Shown: piece after piece, positions 26,720-33,986 of the stretch | How positions within the stretch are numbered: the stretch's first letter is position 1 | How the letters are laid out: each line of letters opens with the position of its first letter | From: an uncultured Lachnospiraceae bacterium | GTDB lineage: Bacteria; Bacillota; Clostridia; Lachnospirales; Lachnospiraceae | Length of the DNA: 64,000 nt | Direction of reading: 5' to 3' | Assembly: GCA_910584915.1 (NCBI GenBank) | Contig: CAJUDM010000001.1 | Location: 243,592 to 307,591, forward strand | Notes under the pieces: generated by a model | What the model saw: the letters and a program-made list of their open reading frames with translations, nothing else | The model's database searches: none | Told to the model about the DNA's origin: nothing | Program-made: the position numbers and the translations under genes

Positions 26720-28967
26720 CTGCCGCCAGAACTCCTGCCGCCAGATACAATAATATATGAATTATATGTGGCAGCACGGGCTGTTCATACAGAAATTCAC
26801 CCCAGTCCAAAATCACCGCCGTTTCCGTGAGCACCCATACAGGGATCCACCTCTTATCCCTGAAGCATGCCGCGAGTGCAAGAATCAAAAGCGGGTAAAG
26901 CATCCATGTCCCCGGTGCCTGCCAGAAGTAAAACAGTTTGTAAATGCACTGCGAAATATTATAGCCGCAGAGAAGTCCCGTCAGGCAGCTCACGATCATC
27001 GTCATCCCGCAAGCGCTGCTAAATCTCTTTAACTGTCTCTGTCGCTCCGCCGTCCCCTCTCTCTTTCTGTCCGCAAGCGGCAGCAGGCACAGAACAAACG
27101 ACAGCACCACCACATAATGCGCGAGCAGCCCACAGGCGGTTCCCGCAGCGATTCCCGCCAGAATATCCTTTTTTCTCCTGCGCAGGAGACAGGCCGCCCC
27201 CAGAAGCCCCGCTGAAATACTGTCAAGGTGCGCCCAGACAGGGGAGTTCATGAGTACCATCGGCAGAAACAGCATCGCCCCATACATCACGACAGCCCTG
27301 AGATTCCGGTCGTCCCATACTTTCCTTTCGCTTTTTCCTGGAACTGCCGCATCCCCGGCGCCCTGACTCCTGACGCATACCGCCATCATTGCGGCAGAAA
27401 AAATATCCCCGGCAGCGCAGAGCACTTTCACCAGAAAAAAAAGCGTCTTATCCGGCAGAAACGCCGCATTGACAATACTCAGCAGATACATCAGAAACAT
27501 ATAGAGCGGCGTATGATAATTTCCCTCCACCTCGATCAGGTTAGGCAGATAGTCCGCGCTGATGCATTCCGCCATCGGCCTTCGGATCACCACTGCCAGA
27601 ACCGTCAGCACCAGGATTGCCAGTATCAAAATATATCGATCAACAAAATCCATCACACGACTCTCAATCACCGTCATACCGCCTTTTCTTCCGAATGAAG
27701 CTGCATGCCCGCTCAAGTTTCGGGGATCTGCTTTCCGGCTTCCGTTTTCACATATATCCCTGTTTGGTATATTGTCCGCCGCTGTATTCAATGGTGCATC
27801 CACTTTCCGATCCCAGTCCCTCACCATCATCCAGGTGAGAAAACCAAGACAGAGCAGATAAGCTGCCGCGATCCACTGATCCGGCAGGATATCCTGCCCA
27901 AAGGTAACCTGCAGATAGGCGATAAGGCTCCCCCCTCCGATGACCACGGCATTCCACCATGTCTTCCTGTTCAAAAAGGCATAGAGGATCGCCAGTATTT
28001 CCACCAGCATACCATAGCGTTCATGCATGCAGGGCAGAAAACACATCATAAAAAATGTCGTCCAGAGCGCAAACTCCATCCACTGTCTCTCCGATATCCA
28101 TGTCTTTTTCCGGATCACTGCCACAGCAAAAATGCCGAGCCCCGCCAGGATGCCAAAAATCGCCACATTCGAGAAAATATAGTAGGGAGCGTCCCGAAAC
28201 AGGGCCCAGAAATTCGGATAAAACACATACATATAGGGATAACGCCCAAGCTGCCTTGTGTAGATCGAAAACGGAATAAAAACGGAATAGCCGCCCAGGA
28301 TGGCAGGGATACACAGCACCTCCATCATCACCGCGGCAAGCAGGAAATACACCCCTGAAAAACTTCGTTTCTTCCACCAGAAGATCAAAAGCACCGGCAG
28401 GATCAGCACAGCCTGCAGTTTGAAAGAAAAAGCGCAGCCCAACAGGATCATCGCTGCCGCATAGTGCTCCTTCAAAAGAGCCAGGATCATATACAACAGA
28501 AACGCCACATAGATGAAATCACACTGCCCCCACCAGGCGCCGTTCAGTATCGCTGAAGGATAAAACATCACCACCGTGCAGGCAGCCGTAAACATGAGCC
28601 TCTTTTTTCCTATTTCAGCAAAATGCGCCGTGATCAGCCCTGCCGCCACCGCGCCGAGATACTCAAACAGCACAGAAAACATCTTTACCTTGACGATCGT
28701 CCTGCCCGGCAGATAGTTGAGCAGCCACAGCACCGTGATATAGGGCATATTGTAATCTCCGTCATATTCCAGCAGGATCCCCGGTCCCTGTCCCGCCTTC
28801 ATCGCCGCCGACCAGGGGATCAGGCAGGTCTCAAAATCCGCTGTGATATGCTCGATACCCGCAAAACGGATGCCAAACGACGCGATCCCCGCCAGCAGAA
28901 GGACCATCATATAAATATATTTTCTGTTTTTCTGTTCCCGTATCACCACTTTGTTGTTTTTCCTCAT
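26658..28967 (-). CDS. Two-module GT-C type membrane protein (internal duplication)
   Basis: 769 residues, about 18-20 hydrophobic helices. The two halves look alike. Half one has ITADFETCLIPWSAAMKAG near 40 and MFYPSAILNGAWWGQCDFIY near 140. Half two has ISADYLPNLIEVEGNYHTP near 470 and MLFLPMVLMNSPVWAHLDSI near 580. A hydrophilic linker (about 390-440) holds an internal Met (MTVIESRVMDFVDR), so it may be a fusion of two former genes. The pattern resembles polyprenyl-phosphate-dependent mannosyltransferase-like GT-C proteins. The C-terminal residues come from a 40-bp tandem duplication. The ATG has no good ribosome site; a 9-bp hairpin ends 8 bases before it. Confidence 0.72.
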   Translation of the reverse strand: MRKNNKVVIREQKNRKYIYMMVLLLAGIASFGIRFAGIEHITADFETCLIPWSAAMKAGQGPGILLEYDGDYNMPYITVLWLLNYLPGRTIVKVKMFSVLFEYLGAVAAGLITAHFAEIGKKRLMFTAACTVVMFYPSAILNGAWWGQCDFIYVAFLLYMILALLKEHYAAAMILLGCAFSFKLQAVLILPVLLIFWWKKRSFSGVYFLLAAVMMEVLCIPAILGGYSVFIPFSIYTRQLGRYPYMYVFYPNFWALFRDAPYYIFSNVAIFGILAGLGIFAVAVIRKKTWISERQWMEFALWTTFFMMCFLPCMHERYGMLVEILAILYAFLNRKTWWNAVVIGGGSLIAYLQVTFGQDILPDQWIAAAYLLCLGFLTWMMVRDWDRKVDAPLNTAADNIPNRDICENGSRKADPRNLSGHAASFGRKGGMTVIESRVMDFVDRYILILAILVLTVLAVVIRRPMAECISADYLPNLIEVEGNYHTPLYMFLMYLLSIVNAAFLPDKTLFFLVKVLCAAGDIFSAAMMAVCVRSQGAGDAAVPGKSERKVWDDRNLRAVVMYGAMLFLPMVLMNSPVWAHLDSISAGLLGAACLLRRRKKDILAGIAAGTACGLLAHYVVVLSFVLCLLPLADRKREGTAERQRQLKRFSSACGMTMIVSCLTGLLCGYNISQCIYKLFYFWQAPGTWMLYPLLILALAACFRDKRWIPVWVLTETAVILDWGEFLYEQPVLPHIIHILLYLAAGVLAAGILWRYFAERSGGGNITEMS

Positions 28968-28974
28968 TACTCAG

Positions 28975-29002
28975 ACAGCCGGGCATCTAAATACCCGGCT
29001 GT
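28975..29002 (-). terminator. 9-bp hairpin just before the two-module GT-C gene
   Basis: ACAGCCGGG (28975-28983) and CCCGGCTGT (28994-29002) pair perfectly around 10 bases. There is no T-run in either direction, so it could be a weak terminator for the flagellar unit or a translation-control hairpin for the gene starting at 28967. Confidence 0.4.
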
Positions 29003-29055
29003 TACCCACTGCTATTTTATCCTGTGCCTCCGCTCATCCCCGTACCGTACCTGGA

Positions 29056-29089
29056 CATAACGGTCCAACGCTCAGGCTTCACTGTTATG
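29056..29089. repeat. Short inverted repeat of the TAACAGTGA family
   Basis: CATAACGGT (29056-29064) and ACTGTTATG (29081-29089) match at 8 of 9. On the minus strand the core TAACAGTGA-G-CT-AG-GTTGGA-C-GTTA is shared with 13328-13359. Confidence 0.55.
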
Positions 29090-29117
29090 CGGATGCATAT
29101 CGCCAACTTTTACCGCC

Positions 29118-29489
29118 CTACTCAGGCAGTTCAGATACATTGACTGTATTGCGCCTCATCGACTCATAGAGCTGCTGCGCAAGCCCCAGATTGGACTCTT
29201 CGGTTATCTTTTCCGCGAATTTCTGCACAATGCTGTCCTTCATGAAATCCTTGCTGGTTGACATGGCGTTGGATGTGCTCTCACCTGTTCCAAACAGATC
29301 CACCGTCTTGAATACCTCTTTCAATGTCATCTCCACAAAGTATTCCTCAAACTGCTTGCAGGCGTCCATCAATTCCTCATCGGTCGCATTCGCATAATCT
29401 GTACTTTTGATCTGATCCATCTTAGCTGTTGCCTCCGAAGAGCGCGTCATATAATTCTGATATTCTGTGTTCAATCCACCGATATCCAT
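29118..29489 (-). CDS. flgJ: FlgJ N-terminal-like flagellar rod-binding protein
   Basis: 123 residues. The core DEELMDACKQFEEYFVEMTLKEVFKTV followed by the helical end KDFMKDSIVQKFAEKITEE and GLAQQLYESM is the rod-binding domain of FlgJ without the muramidase domain, as is usual in Clostridia. It helps build the flagellar rod through the wall. It lies last in the mbl-flhO-flhP-flgJ series, 134 bp after flhP. GAGGAAAA precedes the ATG. Confidence 0.85.
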   Translation of the reverse strand: MDIGGLNTEYQNYMTRSSEATAKMDQIKSTDYANATDEELMDACKQFEEYFVEMTLKEVFKTVDLFGTGESTSNAMSTSKDFMKDSIVQKFAEKITEESNLGLAQQLYESMRRNTVNVSELPE

Positions 29490-29623
29490 TTTTCCTCACA
29501 TTCCCTGTCAAGCCCCTGAGCGGCACTTGCAGTATATAAAATATACTTCCTGTTTTGTATTCTTCCGTGTGATCCGCGCTCACGCGACATGGTCTTTCAC
29601 ATCAGGAGAGTTTCCTTACATTT

Positions 29624-30442
29624 TTACTGTCTCAGCTGGTTGGCCTGCTGCATCATCTGATCCGATGCAGTGATCGCTTTCGAATTCAGTTCATATGCCC
29701 TCTGCGCCACGATCAGGTTCACCATCTCATCCACCACCTGCACGTTGGAACCTTCCAGATAGTTCTGTAAAAACCGGCTTTTCTTCACCTGGTTGTTGGT
29801 CGCCTCATTGATCGCCGGGCCGCTGGCATCAGACACAGCGTAAAGGCTGTCGCCCTCTTTTGTCAGACCGGACGGATTATTAAACTGAAACGCGCCGATG
29901 GATCTGCCGATGGGAGTGGGATTGCCGTTGGCATTCGGATAGCAGATCTGACCGTCCTGGCTTATCGTAATCCTGTTTGTTATGTAGTTGTTCCCGAGTT
30001 CAATCGTCTGTCCTCTGGAGTCCAGCACTTTCTGTCCTTCCGAATCAGTCAGTGTCACACCACCGCCGTTGTTGATCGCCCAGATAAAATGGCCATTCCT
30101 CGTGTAATAGGTCTCTCCATCCTCCCCTCTTACCGCAAAGAAGCCGTCCCCCTCGATTGCGAAATCCGTATTGCTTGTGGATTCCAACAGGTTCCCCTGT
30201 TTAAATCTGCTGGTGATCGCCGCGTTCCGCACCCCCAGGCCGACCTGCGCGCCGACAGGCTTCGTCTCCCCGTTACCCGATGTCGTCTCGGACTGGATCT
30301 CCTGATATAACAGAGACTTGAACTGATTCACCTGTGTCTTGTAACCGGTCGTATTGACATTTGCCAGATTGTTGGCGATCGTATCTACATTCGTCTGTTG
30401 AGCGATCATACCGGTCGCTGCAGACCATAAGCTTCGTACCAT
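29624..30442 (-). CDS. flhP: Flagellar basal-body rod protein FlgG/FlhP
   Basis: 272 residues from ATG 30442 (MVRSLWSAATGMIAQQ; GGGAGGA upstream); the frame continues to 30514 but the family N-terminus starts here. Rod signature NVDTIANNLANVNTTGYK at about residue 17, central FlgG-type domain DFAIEGDGFFAV, and C-terminal coiled coil NVQVVDEMVNLIVAQRAYE. Distal rod component. Order downstream of mbl and flhO as in Bacillus. No other flagellar structural genes are within the window. Confidence 0.9.
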   Translation of the reverse strand: MVRSLWSAATGMIAQQTNVDTIANNLANVNTTGYKTQVNQFKSLLYQEIQSETTSGNGETKPVGAQVGLGVRNAAITSRFKQGNLLESTSNTDFAIEGDGFFAVRGEDGETYYTRNGHFIWAINNGGGVTLTDSEGQKVLDSRGQTIELGNNYITNRITISQDGQICYPNANGNPTPIGRSIGAFQFNNPSGLTKEGDSLYAVSDASGPAINEATNNQVKKSRFLQNYLEGSNVQVVDEMVNLIVAQRAYELNSKAITASDQMMQQANQLRQ

Positions 30443-30638
30443 TGAGTCTTCCTCCCGTATCAACCGTAAGCAGTGCCGTCCTCTCAGAAGACAGCAGCGC
30501 CCTTTTTCCATCACGATTTCCGCTTTTTGCGGGTGTTCAGATCAAAATCATGAATCAGGATCATAAAGTCTCTGAATTCACGCCAATCTATGTTTATGAA
30601 TATATATCGGATCAAATCAGCATCTTCTTAACCGCTTT

Positions 30639-31418
30639 TTATAATTTTCCAATCTGGTTTGCAGCAATCTGCAGTGTATCATTGTGAGCCTGGATCACCT
30701 TCTGGTTTGTCTCATAGGCTCTGGTCGTCGCTATCATCTGCACCATCTCATAGACAGTCTGCACATTTGCCGCCTCCAGATATCCCTCATAAACCTTTGC
30801 CCCGGCTTCCCTCTGCGTCGCGCCCTCCAGAGGCCGGTACAGATTCTCCCCAAATTTCTCCAGATAGTCATAGTCCTCGAAGTCTGTAACCTGAATCTGT
30901 GCCTGAAGCCTTCCGTCCTGATATATCCTGCCCCCTCTGTCGATCCTCGTCTCTGCGGCGGTGGGGGAAAGGCGTATGTGCTGCCCGTTTGTACCCACCA
31001 CGAAATCTCCGTCCTGGGTTACAAGGTAACCTTCCTCCGTCATATTGAAATTACCGTCTCTCGTGTAGAGTGTAAAACTCTCGCCGGCCTTATTGGTAAA
31101 GTCGATCGTAAAAAAGCCTTCCCCCGCCAACGCCATATCAAACGTATTATCCGTGACTTTCATGGGACCCTGTGTATAGTCCGTATACACCTCACCGATC
31201 TTCACACCCATGTTCATACTGCCGATCTGCTTCGCATCCACGCCCGGCGTGGAGGAATCTTTGATGCGGAAAGCCAGCAGATCGTCAAATGATTGACTGG
31301 TCACACCTTCTTTCTTAAAACCGGTAGTGTCGGAGTTTGCCAGATTATTCGTCAGGATATCCATCCGCCTCTGCTCATTTCTCATTCCCGTATAAGCTGT
31401 ATATAATCCTTTTACCAT
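30639..31418 (-). CDS. flhO: Flagellar basal-body rod protein FlgF/FlhO
   Basis: 259 residues: MVKGLYTAYTGMRNEQ start, ILTNNLANSDTTGFKKEG rod motif, FDMALAGEGFFTID central domain, and C-terminal NVQTVYEMVQMIATTRAYE. Proximal to FlhP in the rod. Placed 18 bp after mbl, so mbl and the rod genes are co-transcribed, as known for the mbl-flhO-flhP order in Bacillus. GGGGAGG lies before the start. Confidence 0.9.
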   Translation of the reverse strand: MVKGLYTAYTGMRNEQRRMDILTNNLANSDTTGFKKEGVTSQSFDDLLAFRIKDSSTPGVDAKQIGSMNMGVKIGEVYTDYTQGPMKVTDNTFDMALAGEGFFTIDFTNKAGESFTLYTRDGNFNMTEEGYLVTQDGDFVVGTNGQHIRLSPTAAETRIDRGGRIYQDGRLQAQIQVTDFEDYDYLEKFGENLYRPLEGATQREAGAKVYEGYLEAANVQTVYEMVQMIATTRAYETNQKVIQAHNDTLQIAANQIGKL

Positions 31419-31436
31419 ATCTCTGCCTCCCCTTTC

Positions 31437-32429
31437 CTAGTCCTCTCTGTAGCCTGCCAGGAACTCCACATAGCGTCCCGTGCCGATCGCCACAGCCGTC
31501 ATCGGATCTTCCGCCGTCATCGTATTGATCCCTGTCTTATCCGAGATCAGTTCCTCCAGTCCCCTCAGAAGGCTTCCGCCTCCCGTCAGGACAATCCCTC
31601 TGTCTGCGATATCCGCCGCCAGCTCCGGCGGCGTCTTCTCCAGCACGCTGTGGATTGCTTCCACGATCTGGGATGTGGTCTCCTTCAGCGCTTCCTCCGT
31701 CTCCTCCGAGGAGACGCGGATCGTATTCGGCAGCCCGGATACGAGGTTCCGCCCGCGCACATCCATATAGTCCGGCTCCGGCCTCGGGAACGCCGAACCG
31801 ATCCGTATCTTGATATCCTCCGCCGTCCGCTCGCCGATCAGAAGGTTATGCTTCTTTCTCATATAGCGGATGAGCGCCTCATCAAAATCATCCCCCGCTA
31901 TCTTGATCGAGGCACTGACCACCGTGCCGCCCAGGGAGATCACTGCCACATCGGAGGTTCCGCCGCCGATGTCCACGATCATATTCCCGCAGGGCTTTGA
32001 AATATCAATGCCGGCGCCGATCGCCGCCGCGATGGGCTCCTCGATCACCGAGACTTCCCTGGCTCCCGCCTGATAAGTCGCATCCTCCACTGCCTTTTTC
32101 TCCACCTCGGTAACACCGCTCGGCACACACACAGCGATCCTGGGCTTTCTGATGCTTCTCTTGCCCAGCGCCTTGCGGATAAAATATTCCATCATCTTTT
32201 CTGTCACGGTATAATCGGAAATAACACCCTGGCGCAGCGGCCGCACTGCTATGATATTGCCCGGCGTCCTTCCAAGCATCAGCCTCGCATCTTCACCGAT
32301 CGCCTTCACTTTATTGGTATCCCTGTCAAAAGCGACAACCGAGGGCTCCTTCAGCACAACTCCCTTCCCTCTGATATATACCAGAATGCTGGCCGTCCCC
32401 AAATCGATTCCTATATCCGTATACTGCAT
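31437..32429 (-). CDS. mbl: MreB/Mbl actin-like cell-shape protein
   Basis: 330 residues of the actin/Hsp70 ATPase fold: DIGIDLGTASILVYIRGKG (phosphate 1), VIEEPIAAAIGAG and NMIVDIGGGTSDVAVI (connect/phosphate 2), LTGGGSLLRGLEELI (adenosine). Forms membrane-bound filaments directing side-wall synthesis. It sits beside flhO/flhP, which matches Mbl rather than the MreB next to mreCD. A promoter lies at 32560-32587. Confidence 0.92.
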   Translation of the reverse strand: MQYTDIGIDLGTASILVYIRGKGVVLKEPSVVAFDRDTNKVKAIGEDARLMLGRTPGNIIAVRPLRQGVISDYTVTEKMMEYFIRKALGKRSIRKPRIAVCVPSGVTEVEKKAVEDATYQAGAREVSVIEEPIAAAIGAGIDISKPCGNMIVDIGGGTSDVAVISLGGTVVSASIKIAGDDFDEALIRYMRKKHNLLIGERTAEDIKIRIGSAFPRPEPDYMDVRGRNLVSGLPNTIRVSSEETEEALKETTSQIVEAIHSVLEKTPPELAADIADRGIVLTGGGSLLRGLEELISDKTGINTMTAEDPMTAVAIGTGRYVEFLAGYRED

Positions 32430-32559
32430 CCCAAATTCTGCCCCTTTCCATGGTTTTATCTATTTCCATCGCACCTGTTAAGCGTCATTCCCTACTTATA
32501 ATTTTTCCATTCAGCACATATTTAAACATAAACCGGCACAATCTTAAACATACAAAGCC

Positions 32560-32587
32560 ATTATAAACCACATGAAAAGATTTTCAA
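32560..32587 (-). promoter_or_regulatory. Probable sigma-A promoter of mbl-flhO-flhP
   Basis: Minus strand TTGAAA (32587-32582), 16-bp spacer, TATAAT (32565-32560); about 130 bp before the mbl start. Confidence 0.55.
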
Positions 32588-32609
32588 AGACATTTCATGA
32601 AATTTTTAT

Positions 32610-32655
32610 AAAAAAAGGGACGCAAAACAAGACATTTCTCTCATTCCGCGTCCCT
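32610..32655 (-). terminator. Terminator of the secreted-protein gene
   Basis: Minus strand AGGGACGC (32655-32648) pairs perfectly with GCGTCCCT (32623-32616) around 24 bases, followed directly by a run of T. Confidence 0.8.
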
Positions 32656-32683
32656 GCTCATTCCATTATTCTGTTTTACTGTC

Positions 32684-33793
32684 CTACGGCAGCAGTGCGA
32701 ATGCTCCCTTCGGCGCCCACATGATTGCATAACTCCTGAACTGATCCGTAGCGATCGTCACTGTGCTGTCGTTGATATCCATATCTTTCAGGACACTCAC
32801 GGTCCCGTCCGCATTCAGCACCGCCACCGCATAATCCGCGTATGCCGGGAAATTGAAAGGAACCGTCATCGTGACAAGAATCTTCTGATTTGTCTGAGAA
32901 ACCCGCTGCTTCTTTCCATTCTTCAGTTCGATCTCATAACAGGAAACGCCTCTTGCACCGGCTTTCCACGCCTCATACCGCAGAGGCCCCATGGAATACG
33001 GACCCGGCTCCGCAGCTGCGACCTCCAGAGAAACGATCTGGTCGCCCACGGCGGAACGTACCGTCCCGGCGTCCGTGACCGTTGCGATATCATACATCTG
33101 ATACCCCTTCGAGTCGGCACTCACCGTGCTCACAAGGTCTTTTACATAAGTAGATATCCACACCTGATCCAGCGCATGGGGACTGGCGATCCTGTACGCG
33201 TTAAAAGTGCCTGCCGGCGCCGCGATGATCGCAAATGTATCAAAATTGCCGCTGTCCACTGTCAGCGTCGTCGGCTCCGGATCAAGGTCGCCCAGTATAT
33301 CCAGGCCTCCGTCCTGCCTCACGCTGATCACCGCGTAGTCCTTCGACAGATCACACCCTCTCGGAAGCGTCATGCCAACCCTGATCGGACTCGTCATGCC
33401 GACGATATCCTCCGTCCAGCCCTCCTCGGTGTACAGCTCCATATCCATGTCCAGAACCTTTACCACGCTGGCTCCCAGGGACGATGCCACAGAATTGAAA
33501 GTGCTCATCGCCTGCGGACCACACTGACTGTCACTCACATTCAGCCTCACGCCGATATCGGCTTCCAGCCTCTCCCAACTCAGGCCCGCATACATTTTCA
33601 CCGTCGTCTGGGGTGTCTGTATATTGATAGCAGGTATACTCTTCGAGAAATTTGCCGTGTACACCCTGACATCATTCCAGTTCGTCGACCAGTCCGGCGC
33701 CGCCTTTGTCTGCAGTTTTGATGCCGGCGCCGCAAATACGCACAGGGACATCACCACAGTCATTACTACTGCCATTACTTTTTTCAGTTTCAT
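32684..33793 (-). CDS. Secreted protein with two repeated beta-type domains, function unknown
   Basis: 369 residues from ATG 33793 (GGAGGG upstream); the longer frame to 33865 would bury the signal peptide. The N-terminus KLKKVMAVVMTVVMSLCVFA then APASKLQTKA is a Sec signal peptide with an AxA-type cleavage site. Two similar units follow: residues near 165-210 (DYAVISVRQDGGLDILGDLD ... FDTFAIIAAPAGTF) and the last 50 (DYAVAVLNADGTVSVLKDMD ... FRSYAIMWAPKGAF). No catalytic motif, lipobox, sortase signal or transmembrane anchor is visible. It is a single-gene unit between mbl and uvrA. Possibly an adhesin-like or wall-associated protein (inference). Confidence 0.8.
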   Translation of the reverse strand: MKLKKVMAVVMTVVMSLCVFAAPASKLQTKAAPDWSTNWNDVRVYTANFSKSIPAINIQTPQTTVKMYAGLSWERLEADIGVRLNVSDSQCGPQAMSTFNSVASSLGASVVKVLDMDMELYTEEGWTEDIVGMTSPIRVGMTLPRGCDLSKDYAVISVRQDGGLDILGDLDPEPTTLTVDSGNFDTFAIIAAPAGTFNAYRIASPHALDQVWISTYVKDLVSTVSADSKGYQMYDIATVTDAGTVRSAVGDQIVSLEVAAAEPGPYSMGPLRYEAWKAGARGVSCYEIELKNGKKQRVSQTNQKILVTMTVPFNFPAYADYAVAVLNADGTVSVLKDMDINDSTVTIATDQFRSYAIMWAPKGAFALLP

Positions 33794-33986
33794 AAAAACC
33801 CTCCATCCAGAAATGATCGTGCTCTCTATCATACAGCATTGTCTGCAGAAAGTTTCCTCTCTCATAAGATCTTACAGTACTTTCTCACGAAATTCGAAAA
33901 CCTGCCACAGATACGCTGTTATCAGCATACCAAATCCGTCCTGCAAATACAAGTAAAATGACATATTGTTCAATAAATTTTAATAA

